This document shows positions 33,444 to 41,625 of a stretch of 46,016 bases of DNA, piece by piece. Source of the stretch: Acidimicrobiia bacterium. GTDB taxonomy: Bacteria; Actinomycetota; Acidimicrobiia; Spongiisociales; UBA4744. Position numbers and translations under genes: made by a program. The notes beneath the pieces are model-generated. The model made no database searches. It was not told the DNA's origin and saw only the letters and a list, made by a program, of their open reading frames with translations. Every line of letters starts with the position of its first letter. The stretch's first letter is position 1. Location: contig JAOTUY010000020.1 of the NCBI GenBank assembly GCA_029863625.1, positions 1-46,016 of the forward strand, read 5' to 3'.

Positions 33444-34769
33444 ATGTTCGACTCCCTGTCCGATCGGCTGAATGGTGTCTTCTCCCGGCTACGCGGGAAA
33501 GGACGGCTCAGTGAGGGCGATGTCGACGCAACACTGCGCGAAGTCCGCCTGGCCCTCCTCGAAGCCGACGTAAATGTCAGCGTGGCGCGAAACTTGTTGG
33601 GCCGCGTCAAAGAACGGGCGCTCGGCGCTGAGATCACCAAGAGCCTGACTCCGGGCCAGCAAGTCATCAAGATCGTCCACGAAGAGCTGATCGGCACGCT
33701 GGGTGGAACCGAAGCTCGACTGGTATCGGCGTCGGCTCCGCCGCTTACCGTTCTCATGGTTGGTTTGCAGGGTTCGGGCAAAACGACGTCGGCGGCGAAG
33801 CTGGCCAACCGGCTCAAGGGACAGGGGAAACACCCGCTGTTGGTAGCAGCCGATCTACAGCGACCAGCAGCAATCGATCAGTTGGAAACGCTTGGCGAGC
33901 GGATCGGGGTGCCGGTGTTCGCCGATCGGACATCCCGGGCGTCCAAGGTGGTGAGAGCAGGGCTAAAGGAGTCAAACAGACTGGGCGCAGACGTCGTGAT
34001 CATCGACACCGCCGGGCGGCTCCAGATCGACAAGGACCTGATGGCCGAACTCGCCGACGTGCGCAAGATCGCTGATCCCGACGAGGTGCTGCTGGTAGTA
34101 GATGCCATGACCGGTCAGGACGCTGTGAATGTGGCCAAGGGCTTCCTCGAACACACCGCCCTGACCGGGATCGTGCTCTCGAAACTCGACGGCGACGCAC
34201 GAGGCGGAGCGGCCATCTCGGTGCGCGAGGTGACGGGCTGTCCCATCAAATTCGCAGGGGTGGGGGAGAAGATCGATGATTTCGAGATCTTCTATCCGGA
34301 GCGGATGGCGTCTCGCATCCTGGGAATGGGTGACGTGTTGACGCTGATTGAAAAGGCAGAGACAACCTGGGATACGGCGGATGCGGAACGGATGGCAGAC
34401 AAACTTCGATCTGCCTCGTTCACCCTGGACGACTTCCTCGATCAGTTTCAACAACTCAAGAAGATGGGGCCACTTGACCAATTGGTTGCTATGCTGCCCG
34501 GCGCCGGGTCGATGCTCAAAAACGTTCAAGTGTCGGATCGAGACATGGGACGGGTCGAGGCCATCATCAGATCGATGACCCCTACCGAACGGCGAAACCC
34601 CAAGATCATCGACGGGAGCCGCAAACGCCGCATAGCGACCGGTTCGGGTACGAGTCCCCAAGAGGTGAACGGCCTACTCAAGCAGTTTGCCGAAACGCAA
34701 AAGATGATGAAAATGGTGACGCAGGGGCGAGGCATCCCCGGGCTCCCCATGCCACGAAGGAAGAGGTGA
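33444..34769 (+). CDS. ffh: Signal recognition particle protein Ffh
   Basis: A 441-residue SRP54 GTPase. The N domain (1-90) is followed by the G domain with [15 protein letters not shown] (G1), [18 protein letters not shown] (G3) and [10 protein letters not shown] (G4). The methionine-rich M domain (about 300-441) ends [15 protein letters not shown]. It binds 4.5S RNA and signal sequences and docks on FtsY. The M domain is short of the usual Met/Gly tail but intact. rpsP follows 4 nt after the stop. Confidence 0.96.
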   Translation: MFDSLSDRLNGVFSRLRGKGRLSEGDVDATLREVRLALLEADVNVSVARNLLGRVKERALGAEITKSLTPGQQVIKIVHEELIGTLGGTEARLVSASAPPLTVLMVGLQGSGKTTSAAKLANRLKGQGKHPLLVAADLQRPAAIDQLETLGERIGVPVFADRTSRASKVVRAGLKESNRLGADVVIIDTAGRLQIDKDLMAELADVRKIADPDEVLLVVDAMTGQDAVNVAKGFLEHTALTGIVLSKLDGDARGGAAISVREVTGCPIKFAGVGEKIDDFEIFYPERMASRILGMGDVLTLIEKAETTWDTADAERMADKLRSASFTLDDFLDQFQQLKKMGPLDQLVAMLPGAGSMLKNVQVSDRDMGRVEAIIRSMTPTERRNPKIIDGSRKRRIATGSGTSPQEVNGLLKQFAETQKMMKMVTQGRGIPGLPMPRRKR

Positions 34770-34773
34770 GGAG

Positions 34774-35229
34774 ATGGCGGTAAAGATCCGCCTGAAGCGG
34801 ATGGGCAAGAAGAAGCAACCGACCTACCGGGTCGTAGTTGCGGACGGCAGATCCCCCCGTGACGGACGCTTTATCGAGGTTATCGGGCGCTATGACCCCC
34901 GTCAGGAGCCGTCGGTGGTCGAAATCGACAACGACAAAGCGCTCGACTGGCTCCACAAGGGCGCTCAGCCCACCGATCCGGTCCGGAAGCTGCTCGAAAT
35001 CTCGGGAGCATGGTCGCGATTCAAGGTCGCCAAAGGTGAAATCCACACGGTTCCATCTCGGCCTGCGCCCGCCAAGACGGAGCCGCAACCCGCCCCTGAG
35101 CCGGTTGCGCCGGTGGCTGATGTTGCCGTTGAGCCGGTTGCGCCGGTGGCTGATGTTGCCGTTGAGCCGGTCGAGCCGGTCGCCGATGTTACCGTTGAGC
35201 CGGTCGAGACTGAGGAGTCATCTGCGTGA
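34774..35229 (+). CDS. rpsP: Small ribosomal subunit protein bS16 with repeat tail
   Basis: The first ~85 residues are a normal bS16 ([24 protein letters not shown], then [14 protein letters not shown] and [12 protein letters not shown]). bS16 usually ends near there, but this one runs to 151 residues. The tail contains three 11-residue copies of an EPV-x-PVADV-x-V unit (residues 109-141), encoded by 33-bp tandem repeats, then VETEESSA. The tail is acidic, Pro/Ala/Val-rich and probably disordered on the ribosome surface. GAGGAG before the ATG and the overlap with khpA support the boundaries. Confidence 0.94.
   Translation: MAVKIRLKRMGKKKQPTYRVVVADGRSPRDGRFIEVIGRYDPRQEPSVVEIDNDKALDWLHKGAQPTDPVRKLLEISGAWSRFKVAKGEIHTVPSRPAPAKTEPQPAPEPVAPVADVAVEPVAPVADVAVEPVEPVADVTVEPVETEESSA
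35098..35196 (+). repeat. 33-bp tandem repeat inside rpsP, three copies
   Basis: Units at 35098-35130, 35131-35163 and 35164-35196. The first two are identical and the third differs at a few bases. Each encodes 11 residues, so copy-number change keeps the frame. Confidence 0.9.
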
Positions 35230-35477
35230 GCCAAGGAGAAATTGTCGAACGTGTGGTGCGTTACGTGGTCACGGAGATCGTAGATCGTCCTGAGGAAGTC
35301 GAACTGACGCTCGTTGAAGAGGGCCCGGAAGAGGTCGTAGCGGAAGTCCGCACTGCCAAATCCGACATGGGGCGAGTGATTGGGCGCCGAGGCCGCGTCG
35401 CTCGTGCCATTCGAACGGTAGCCCAGGCTGCCGCCGATGAGGAAGGTCTGCACTCGGGGGTCGAGTTCATCGACTAG
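35226..35477 (+). CDS. khpA: KH-domain RNA-binding protein KhpA
   Basis: An 83-residue single KH-domain protein. The central [15 protein letters not shown] contains the GxxG loop (GRRG) that contacts RNA. It is commonly encoded between rpsP and rimM, as here, and in other bacteria acts with KhpB (Jag/EloR) in RNA binding and cell elongation. The GTG overlaps the rpsP stop. Confidence 0.92.
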   Translation: MSQGEIVERVVRYVVTEIVDRPEEVELTLVEEGPEEVVAEVRTAKSDMGRVIGRRGRVARAIRTVAQAAADEEGLHSGVEFID

Positions 35478-35495
35478 GAGTCGGTCTCTTAGCTC

Positions 35496-36014
35496 ATGGA
35501 AGAACGCGTCATTGTCGGTCGGATCGGCCGGGCCCACGGTCTGGCAGGTGAGGTGTACGTCCTCTCTGAGAGCGATACACCAGACCGTTTCCGATCGGGG
35601 GCGGGTTTTCTTACTGATGAGCAGCCGCCACGGCGCCTGGAGGTTCGTTCCAGTCGTCGACACCAGGCGAAGCTCCTGGTGGTCTTTGCAGAGGTCGCCA
35701 GCCGTACCGATGCTGAATCCATGCGCGATGTTGGCTTGACGATCGCTGCCGATGAGCGGAGGTCGCTCGGCGATGATGAGTACTGGCCGGATGAGTTGGT
35801 CGGTCTGACCGTTCGAGACTTGGCCGGCCAGCCGGTTGGGACTATCGCAGGTGTCGATACAGGTGGCCCCCAAGACCGTTTGGTAGTGCGATCCGCAGAT
35901 GGTCGCGAGGCCCTCGTACCATTCGTTCGAGAGCTCGTACCCGAAGTGAGGATCGAAGAAGGATCGGTGATCATCAATCCGATCGAAGGCCTACTCAACC
36001 CATCACGAGAGTGA
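35496..36014 (+). CDS. rimM: 16S rRNA processing protein RimM
   Basis: A 172-residue 30S maturation factor. VIVGRIGRAHGLAGEVYVLS is the N-terminal RimM barrel, and DEYWPDELVGLTVRD begins the PRC-barrel domain. ALVPFVRELVPEV is the C-terminal block. trmD and rplS normally follow rimM; here a convergent lipoprotein gene overlaps its last 20 bp. Confidence 0.94.
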   Translation: MEERVIVGRIGRAHGLAGEVYVLSESDTPDRFRSGAGFLTDEQPPRRLEVRSSRRHQAKLLVVFAEVASRTDAESMRDVGLTIAADERRSLGDDEYWPDELVGLTVRDLAGQPVGTIAGVDTGGPQDRLVVRSADGREALVPFVRELVPEVRIEEGSVIINPIEGLLNPSRE

Positions 36015-36876
36015 AGTGGGCACCCCGTTCATCGCCACCCTCCGGGGAGTCCTCGCCCACGAAGACGTCAATGTTCCCGTTGGGTCCTTCCGGCACCTCA
36101 AATCGAAACTCCCCCCACGTGATCAGATAGTCGGCAACCGCGGCCACGTCCTCGCGGTCGAGACGATTCCCCTCAAGGATGCGCAAGACAACCGTGGCTT
36201 CAGAGGTGCGGGCGTAACCCTCAACCATGAACGGATACTCGGCCTTGGGTGCCGTTGGGATGATGACGATGGCGGTATCAGTGACGATCGGTCGGGCGAC
36301 TAGCTCCGGCCCTCCGGCCCGGAGATCCACGATCACTTCCGCAGGCGATCGGTTGATCGAGGCGCGCGCTACGACCGCTGAACCGAGATGGATGTCGACA
36401 TAGAGATCTCCATCGAGCGACCGCACAACGTAGACCTGATCTACCAGCTGGCGTTCGACGACCCGGTCGGCGATGGCGGTTGACGTGACGCGGCTATCGA
36501 GTCGTAGTCTGATGATCCCCAGGTCCCGAAGCAGCTCGGCCCGCACACCGCCCGGTTCCGTGGCCGGAGCTCCGCCGGCCGTAGCGAACTCGATAACCAG
36601 ACGTTCGCATCCGTCGAAGGCCGTCCAACTCAATCCTGCTACCAGCTCGGCGTCACTCTCACCGCCGTCCAGGAGACCGCGGGCGAGGGCGCCGTCGGTC
36701 GCGAAGGCCTGATCACCGGCCAAGCAAGGAGGAAGGTCAGGGACGGCTGCGATGGTCGAAGGTGTTGGCGCGATCGTGGTGGTTGAAGTTGCAGAAGACG
36801 TGGTGGTTGCGGCAGGGTCGGTACACGCAGCGAAGAGGGCAAGCAAGAGGGGCAGAATGACTTGGCGAGGCCTCAT
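35995..36876 (-). CDS. Lipoprotein with AMIN-like and Gmad2-like domains
   Basis: A 293-residue exported lipoprotein. MRPRQVILPLLLALFAAC provides the lipobox with Cys18, followed by a Thr/Ser/Ala-rich linker to about residue 45. The central part (about 65-185), with WTAFDGCERLVIEF and DLYVDIHLGSAVVARASI, resembles AMIN-like domains. The C-terminal ~85 residues (YPFMVEGYARTSEATVVLRI to HFTLVMG) look like the Gmad2 immunoglobulin-like domain. It is likely an envelope protein binding glycan or another surface partner. There is no ribosome-binding site; TACGAT lies 7 nt upstream. Its 3' end overlaps rimM convergently. Confidence 0.8.
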   Translation of the reverse strand: MRPRQVILPLLLALFAACTDPAATTTSSATSTTTIAPTPSTIAAVPDLPPCLAGDQAFATDGALARGLLDGGESDAELVAGLSWTAFDGCERLVIEFATAGGAPATEPGGVRAELLRDLGIIRLRLDSRVTSTAIADRVVERQLVDQVYVVRSLDGDLYVDIHLGSAVVARASINRSPAEVIVDLRAGGPELVARPIVTDTAIVIIPTAPKAEYPFMVEGYARTSEATVVLRILEGNRLDREDVAAVADYLITWGEFRFEVPEGPNGNIDVFVGEDSPEGGDERGAHFTLVMG

Positions 36877-36883
36877 CGGGAGA

Positions 36884-36889
36884 ATCGTA
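36884..36889 (-). promoter_or_regulatory. Candidate -10 of the leaderless lipoprotein gene
   Basis: TACGAT on the minus strand ends 7 nt before the ATG at 36876, with no ribosome-binding site. The upstream hairpin at 36914-36940 sits close to the -35 position. Confidence 0.5.
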
Positions 36890-36913
36890 GCGGTGCACCC
36901 GCTTTCGGTTACC

Positions 36914-36940
36914 AACCAGGGTGGGCGGCCCACCCTGGTT
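36914..36940 (-). terminator. Hairpin terminator of gap
   Basis: AACCAGGGTGGG (36914-36925) pairs perfectly with CCCACCCTGGTT (36929-36940) around a 3-nt loop, 13 nt downstream of the gap stop codon. No T-run follows, but the 12-bp GC-rich stem is a good terminator candidate. Confidence 0.65.
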
Positions 36941-36952
36941 GATGACTGAGCC

Positions 36953-37957
36953 TCAGGCCTGGACGGTCATCGCCTTGAGGAGGTCGACTACCCGGTTGGA
37001 GTACCCCCACTCGTTGTCGTACCAGGCGACCACCTTGACCATCTTTCCGTTGATGACCTTGGTGAGGCCCGAGTCGAAGACGCTCGAGGCGGGATTTCCG
37101 ATGATGTCAGACGACACGATGGGCTCATCGGTGTATTCCAGGATGCCTTTCATCTCGCCGTCAGCGGCAGCCTTCATTGCGGCATTGACCTCCGCGACGG
37201 TGACATCGCGCGACACCTGAACCACCAAATCCACAATCGATCCGTCGGGGACCGGCACCCGCATGGCCATCCCATCGAGTTTGCCGTCCAGGGAAGGCAA
37301 TACCTGACCTATGGCCTTGGCTGCACCGGTGCTGGTCGGAATGATGTTCTCGGCTGCGTGGCGGGCTCTTCGGAGGTCGCTGTGGGGAGTATCGGCAACC
37401 CGCTGATCGTTCGTGTAGGCGTGAACGGTAGTCATGATCCCGCTCTCGATACCGAAAGCGTCGTCGAGGACCTTGGCAATGGGGGCCAGACAATTGGTCG
37501 TACATGATGCGTTGGATACAAGCTTCGCATCGGGAGTCAAGTCGGCATCGTTGACACCGAGCACCACGGTGGCATCGACCGGATCCTTGGATGGCACGGT
37601 GAGGATGACCCGCTTGGCTCCGGCCTCGAGGTGCTTATTGAGCGCCTCGCGGGTGCGGAAGACACCGGTTGATTCGACCACGACTTCGACGCCGAGTTCG
37701 GCCCAGGGTAGGTTGGCCGGGTCGCGCTCCTCGAGCATCTTGACGGTGTGGCCTCCAGCGTTCATCACGCCGTCGCTGACCACGATTTCCCCGGGAAACC
37801 TGCCAAACACGGTGTCGTACTTCAACAGATGGGCGAGCGTGTCGTCGTCGGTGAGGTCGTTGACGGCGACGATTTCGATACCCGAATCAGGTTGCTCGGC
37901 GATGATCCGGTACACGGCTCGCCCAATCCGACCGAAGCCATTGATGGCTACTTTCAT
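36953..37957 (-). CDS. gap: Glyceraldehyde-3-phosphate dehydrogenase
   Basis: A 334-residue type [24 protein letters not shown] is the NAD-binding fingerprint. [17 protein letters not shown] contains the catalytic Cys. [30 protein letters not shown] and [16 protein letters not shown] are the other family blocks. A GAGGAGG ribosome-binding site places the start at 37957; it lies in a small CACCT-CCTC-AGGTG inverted repeat (37962-37975) that might mask it. Glycolytic NAD-type residues are likely, but coenzyme preference was not modelled. Confidence 0.95.
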   Translation of the reverse strand: MKVAINGFGRIGRAVYRIIAEQPDSGIEIVAVNDLTDDDTLAHLLKYDTVFGRFPGEIVVSDGVMNAGGHTVKMLEERDPANLPWAELGVEVVVESTGVFRTREALNKHLEAGAKRVILTVPSKDPVDATVVLGVNDADLTPDAKLVSNASCTTNCLAPIAKVLDDAFGIESGIMTTVHAYTNDQRVADTPHSDLRRARHAAENIIPTSTGAAKAIGQVLPSLDGKLDGMAMRVPVPDGSIVDLVVQVSRDVTVAEVNAAMKAAADGEMKGILEYTDEPIVSSDIIGNPASSVFDSGLTKVINGKMVKVVAWYDNEWGYSNRVVDLLKAMTVQA

Positions 37958-38091
37958 GGGACACCTCCTCAGGTGCTGGTTGGAAACATGTTGGCGGGAA
38001 AGCACGAGCCCCCCGAAGATGCCATGGTACCGGCTCGACCGAATGGGACCGAACTTGCGCGAGGACGGTGCTTTTTAACTGCAGCCCGTGA

Positions 38092-38097
38092 TAGCGT
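38092..38097 (+). promoter_or_regulatory. Candidate -10 of leaderless cofG
   Basis: TAGCGT ends 8 nt before ATG 38106 and no ribosome-binding site is present. Confidence 0.45.
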
Positions 38098-38105
38098 TCG
38101 CTGCC

Positions 38106-39245
38106 ATGTCCGCTCATCCGGCTCCCGATTCCGACCTCGCCGTCGCGTATCTCGCGGGCACGCGACCGGTTGAACCTCTCCTGGCAGAAGCAGCAAGACT
38201 TCGAGATGAGGGACACGGGCGTACGGTCACTTACAGCCGGAAGGTCTTTGTTCCGGTCACAACGCTGTGCCGAGATCGGTGTACCTATTGCACTTTTGCG
38301 AAGCCGCCGGGTGCCGGCGGCCAGTTTTTGGAGCCGGAGGACGTCTTGGCGATTGTGCGGGCCGGGCGCGCTCACGGCTGTACCGAGGCGCTCTTGACAC
38401 TCGGGGATGCGCCGGAGGACCGTTGGGCGCAGGCCCGGGCCTTTTTGGATGCGCGCGGGCAACCGACCACCATCAGTTACGTGCGTGACATGGCTGCGCT
38501 CATCATCGACGAGACCGGCCTGTTCCCGCATGCCAACCCTGGGGTGATGGACGAAGACGACATTGCCATGCTGCGGCCGGTCAGCCCATCGATGGGGCTC
38601 ATGTTGGAAAACGTATCTCCCCGGTTGATGGAACCCGGCATGCCCCATTTCGACTGTCCGGACAAGGATCCGACGTTGCGGATAGCAACGATCGAGGCAG
38701 CCGGGCGCCAGAGGGTTCCCTTCACCTCGGGGATCCTGGTCGGCATCGGAGAAACGCGGCGGGAGTTGGTCGACAGCCTGTTCGCGCTCGCCGAATTGGC
38801 CGCGCGATGGGGACACCTACAAGAGGTCATCGTCCAGAACTTCCGTGCCAAGGCGGACACCCCGATGCGACGCTCGGCCGAACCAACCCCTGAGTACTTT
38901 GTCCGGGTTGTGGCGGCAGCGAGGTGGATCCTCGGACCGACCGTGAACCTGCAGGTGCCGCCCAACCTCACCGAACGCTTTGAGTTGTACTTAGACGCCG
39001 GCATCAACGACTGGGGTGGGGTCTCGCCGCTGACCATCGACTGGGTCAACCCCGAACAGCCGTGGCCCCACCTCGATGACCTCGAACGCAGGACCCGGGC
39101 AGCCGGGTTCAGGCTTCGGCCGCGGCTGCCCGTTTACCCTGAGTTCCTCGACAGTGAATGGATCGAAAGCGGACTCCTGGAACGGTTGAAAGAAGCAGGC
39201 GACGACCAGGGATACGTCGATCTCAGACGGGGCGTCTCTCGATGA
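38106..39245 (+). CDS. cofG: FO synthase subunit 1 (CofG)
   Basis: A 379-residue radical SAM enzyme. The cluster motif is CRDRCTYC with Cys55, Cys59 and Cys62, in the VPVTTLCRDRCTYCTFAKPPG context typical of CofG. Later blocks are SYVRDMAALI, GLMLENVSPRL, PFTSGILVGIGET and VIVQNFRAKADTPM. With CofH it makes FO (7,8-didemethyl-8-hydroxy-5-deazariboflavin), the chromophore of coenzyme F420, from tyrosine and a flavin-pathway intermediate. It overlaps cofH by 4 nt. In mycobacteria the two halves are fused as FbiC. Confidence 0.93.
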   Translation: MSAHPAPDSDLAVAYLAGTRPVEPLLAEAARLRDEGHGRTVTYSRKVFVPVTTLCRDRCTYCTFAKPPGAGGQFLEPEDVLAIVRAGRAHGCTEALLTLGDAPEDRWAQARAFLDARGQPTTISYVRDMAALIIDETGLFPHANPGVMDEDDIAMLRPVSPSMGLMLENVSPRLMEPGMPHFDCPDKDPTLRIATIEAAGRQRVPFTSGILVGIGETRRELVDSLFALAELAARWGHLQEVIVQNFRAKADTPMRRSAEPTPEYFVRVVAAARWILGPTVNLQVPPNLTERFELYLDAGINDWGGVSPLTIDWVNPEQPWPHLDDLERRTRAAGFRLRPRLPVYPEFLDSEWIESGLLERLKEAGDDQGYVDLRRGVSR

Positions 39246-41107
39246 CCGTGACCTTCCTACGGACCCGCCCGGCCGAATTGATCAGCGAGGTGACCGCACG
39301 TACCCGCCTTCGCGAGGGGACGACGGCGCTCGAGGTCGAAGGTCTGACCGATGAGGATCGGGTCGGTGCTCTGTCGGGGGGTGTCCTGCCGGTTGCGGTT
39401 GGCATTTCCGACGTGGAACCCATCGGGTGGGTCGTCGATCCCGTCGAGGCCGTCGAGATGGCCGGGCGCGGAGTGGCCGGTTGGCGGATGACCGTGACCC
39501 ACCAGGGCCCGCGGGCATCGATTCTCGATGCGGTTGCGAGGTCGGCCCCGGCGTTTCTACGCACCGGCCGTGCGGCCGTCGCCGACGCGGCGTCGATTGT
39601 GACGCTCCCTGGTATCACCACGGTGGTTTCGGTGTTTGTCGACACTCTGGATCATGCGCTCACCGCCCTGGAAGACGGGGCCGGCGATCTTCTTCTGCGG
39701 GATTGGGGCATCGAGCAGATCGGGGAGCTTCGGGAGGCCTTGGGGCAGGTCCAGCTGATCGAGCGCACCGCCCTCCCGGTTGGTGTTTCGGTCGACGCGG
39801 CCCGGGGTGTCTTGGACGGGGCTCTCTTCAAGGCGTACCTCGATCAGATCGACGGGTCTGGGGCCGCGAGACCGAGGACGGTCTGGTCTCCCGGCAAGAG
39901 TGTGGCCCTGCCGGCACCGTCCGCCCGACTCTCGAGCGAATGGGCCGACGATTGTTGGGTCCAGGGGAAGGCGGCTATCTCCTGGCGGGACGCTGGGTTG
40001 GAGGTGCAAGAGATCCTGGGCCGGTCGCTCGAAGGGCTGGCACCCACCAGGGACGAGCTCGAGGCTCTCTTCAAGGCCCGCGGGCGCGACGTTGAGGCAA
40101 TCGCCTGGACGGCGGACCAGTTGCGGATCCAGGCGGTGGGCGACACGGTCACCTACGTCGTAAACCGCAATATCAACTACACGAATGTCTGCTATTTCCG
40201 GTGTGGCTTCTGCGCGTTCTCGAAAGGTCCGCGCAGTCTCAACCTCAGAGGTGAGCCGTACCTGATGGAGATCTCGGAGATCGTCGAACGTTCCCGCCAG
40301 GCGTGGGACAGGGGAGCGACCGAGGTCACTCTGCAAGGCGGGATCCACCCCCATTTCACGGGCGATTTCTACGTAGAGGTGGTCGAGGCCATCAAGGCAG
40401 ATCTACCAGATATTCACATCCATGGGTTCACCCCGCTCGAAGTGTGGCAGGGGGCGGAGACCCTCGGAGTGCCGGTCGCAGAGTTTCTAGCTCGCCTCGC
40501 CCGGTCCGGATTGGGAACTCTGCCCGGGACCGCCGCCGAGGTCCTCGACGACCGGATCCGAGCCCACCTGTGTCCGGACAAGATTCGCACCGCCCAGTGG
40601 GCCGAGGTCATGTTCGCCGCTCACGAGGTTGGGCTGCGATCGACCGCGACGCTCATGTTCGGACATATCGACGATCCTGCCTCGTGGGCGAACCATTTCG
40701 AAGTTATTCGAACAATTCAGCGCCGAACCGGTGGGTTCACGGAGTTTGTTCCACTGCCCTTCGTGCACATGGGTTCTCCGATCTACCTACGTGGAAGGGC
40801 GAGGCCGGGACCAACCTGGGACGAGATCGTGCTGGTCCACGCTGTCGCCCGGATTGCCTTCGATCGTTTGATTCCGAACATCCAGGCATCGTGGGTCAAG
40901 CTGGGTTTGGATGGGGGAGCGCGGCTGCTCGCCGCCGGGTGCAACGATCTGGGCGGGACCCTGATGGACGAAACGATTACCAGGGCGGCGGGCGCCGTGC
41001 ACGGCCAGGAGACGTCTCCTCGCGCCTTCGAGCAAGCCATCAGTTCGATCGGGCGATCCCCCGCACAACGAAACACGATTTACGAAATCCTCGCAGAGGC
41101 CCTCTGA
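39242..41107 (+). CDS. cofH: FO synthase subunit 2 (CofH) with novel N-terminal domain
   Basis: A 621-residue protein. The C-terminal ~370 residues are CofH: TYVVNRNINYTNVCYFRCGFC with the radical SAM cysteines Cys317, Cys321 and Cys324, then VTLQGGIHP, LGTLPGTAAEVLDD, TATLMFGHIDDP, RTGGFTEFVPLPFVH, IPNIQASWVKLG and NDLGGTLMDETITR. CofH normally starts about 60 residues before the cluster. Here about 250 extra residues precede it (MTVTFLRTRPAELISEV onward) with alternating hydrophobic strands and ALTALEDGAGDLLLRD, which looks alpha/beta-barrel-like. I cannot assign that domain. The start overlaps cofG (ATGA), so the extension is translated. Confidence 0.9.
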   Translation: MTVTFLRTRPAELISEVTARTRLREGTTALEVEGLTDEDRVGALSGGVLPVAVGISDVEPIGWVVDPVEAVEMAGRGVAGWRMTVTHQGPRASILDAVARSAPAFLRTGRAAVADAASIVTLPGITTVVSVFVDTLDHALTALEDGAGDLLLRDWGIEQIGELREALGQVQLIERTALPVGVSVDAARGVLDGALFKAYLDQIDGSGAARPRTVWSPGKSVALPAPSARLSSEWADDCWVQGKAAISWRDAGLEVQEILGRSLEGLAPTRDELEALFKARGRDVEAIAWTADQLRIQAVGDTVTYVVNRNINYTNVCYFRCGFCAFSKGPRSLNLRGEPYLMEISEIVERSRQAWDRGATEVTLQGGIHPHFTGDFYVEVVEAIKADLPDIHIHGFTPLEVWQGAETLGVPVAEFLARLARSGLGTLPGTAAEVLDDRIRAHLCPDKIRTAQWAEVMFAAHEVGLRSTATLMFGHIDDPASWANHFEVIRTIQRRTGGFTEFVPLPFVHMGSPIYLRGRARPGPTWDEIVLVHAVARIAFDRLIPNIQASWVKLGLDGGARLLAAGCNDLGGTLMDETITRAAGAVHGQETSPRAFEQAISSIGRSPAQRNTIYEILAEAL

Positions 41108-41149
41108 AGCGGTCTCAAGCTCGGCCTCATATCTGCCGATGCGAACTGC

Positions 41150-41563
41150 ATGACTCCCGGCAAGATCCTGCTGATCGAAGACGAGCCATCCAACTCCCGT
41201 CTGATGGAAATCACCCTCCGCCCGCTCGGTTACGAGACCCTGGTCCGAACGGACGGGTCTTCGGGACTCGATGCCGCCCATGATGAGTCGATCGAGTTGA
41301 TCGTTCTCGACATTGCACTGCCAGAGCTCGACGGATGGCAGGTCCTCGACCGCCTGCGCTCCGACCCGCACACAATGGCGATTCCCGTGTTGGTGCTCAC
41401 TGCACACGTCGGGGATGAGAACCTGATGAAGGCTGCCGACGCCGGGGCCGACGTGTTCATGACGAAGCCGTTCCAGCCGAACGATCTCAGACAGGTCGTT
41501 AGCGCATTGATCCAGCAGCGGCGCGAGGCACTTGCCCAGCGAAATGGCAACCCGACAGTCTGA
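41150..41563 (+). CDS. Single-domain response regulator (receiver only)
   Basis: A 137-residue CheY-like receiver. The acidic pocket is IEDEP near residue 10, the phospho-acceptor is Asp54 in VLDIALPELDGW, and the switch residues are Thr in VLTAH and Lys in TKPF. There is no output domain; the last ~20 residues are a polar tail. No kinase is adjacent in its operon. It might receive phosphate from the orphan kinase at 2127-3938 or act in a phosphorelay. Confidence 0.88.
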   Translation: MTPGKILLIEDEPSNSRLMEITLRPLGYETLVRTDGSSGLDAAHDESIELIVLDIALPELDGWQVLDRLRSDPHTMAIPVLVLTAHVGDENLMKAADAGADVFMTKPFQPNDLRQVVSALIQQRREALAQRNGNPTV

Positions 41564-41590
41564 CTGATCCGGTCGGCACGGCGAGAAGGG

Positions 41591-41596
41591 TAGCCT
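41591..41596 (+). promoter_or_regulatory. Candidate -10 of the thiolase gene
   Basis: TAGCCT, repeated before smc and the kinase at 42961. Transcription would start about 23 nt upstream of GTG 41626, leaving a leader with a GAGGAGG site. Confidence 0.4.
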
Positions 41597-41625
41597 TTTC
41601 TACGACCCCCGCCGAGGAGGCAATC

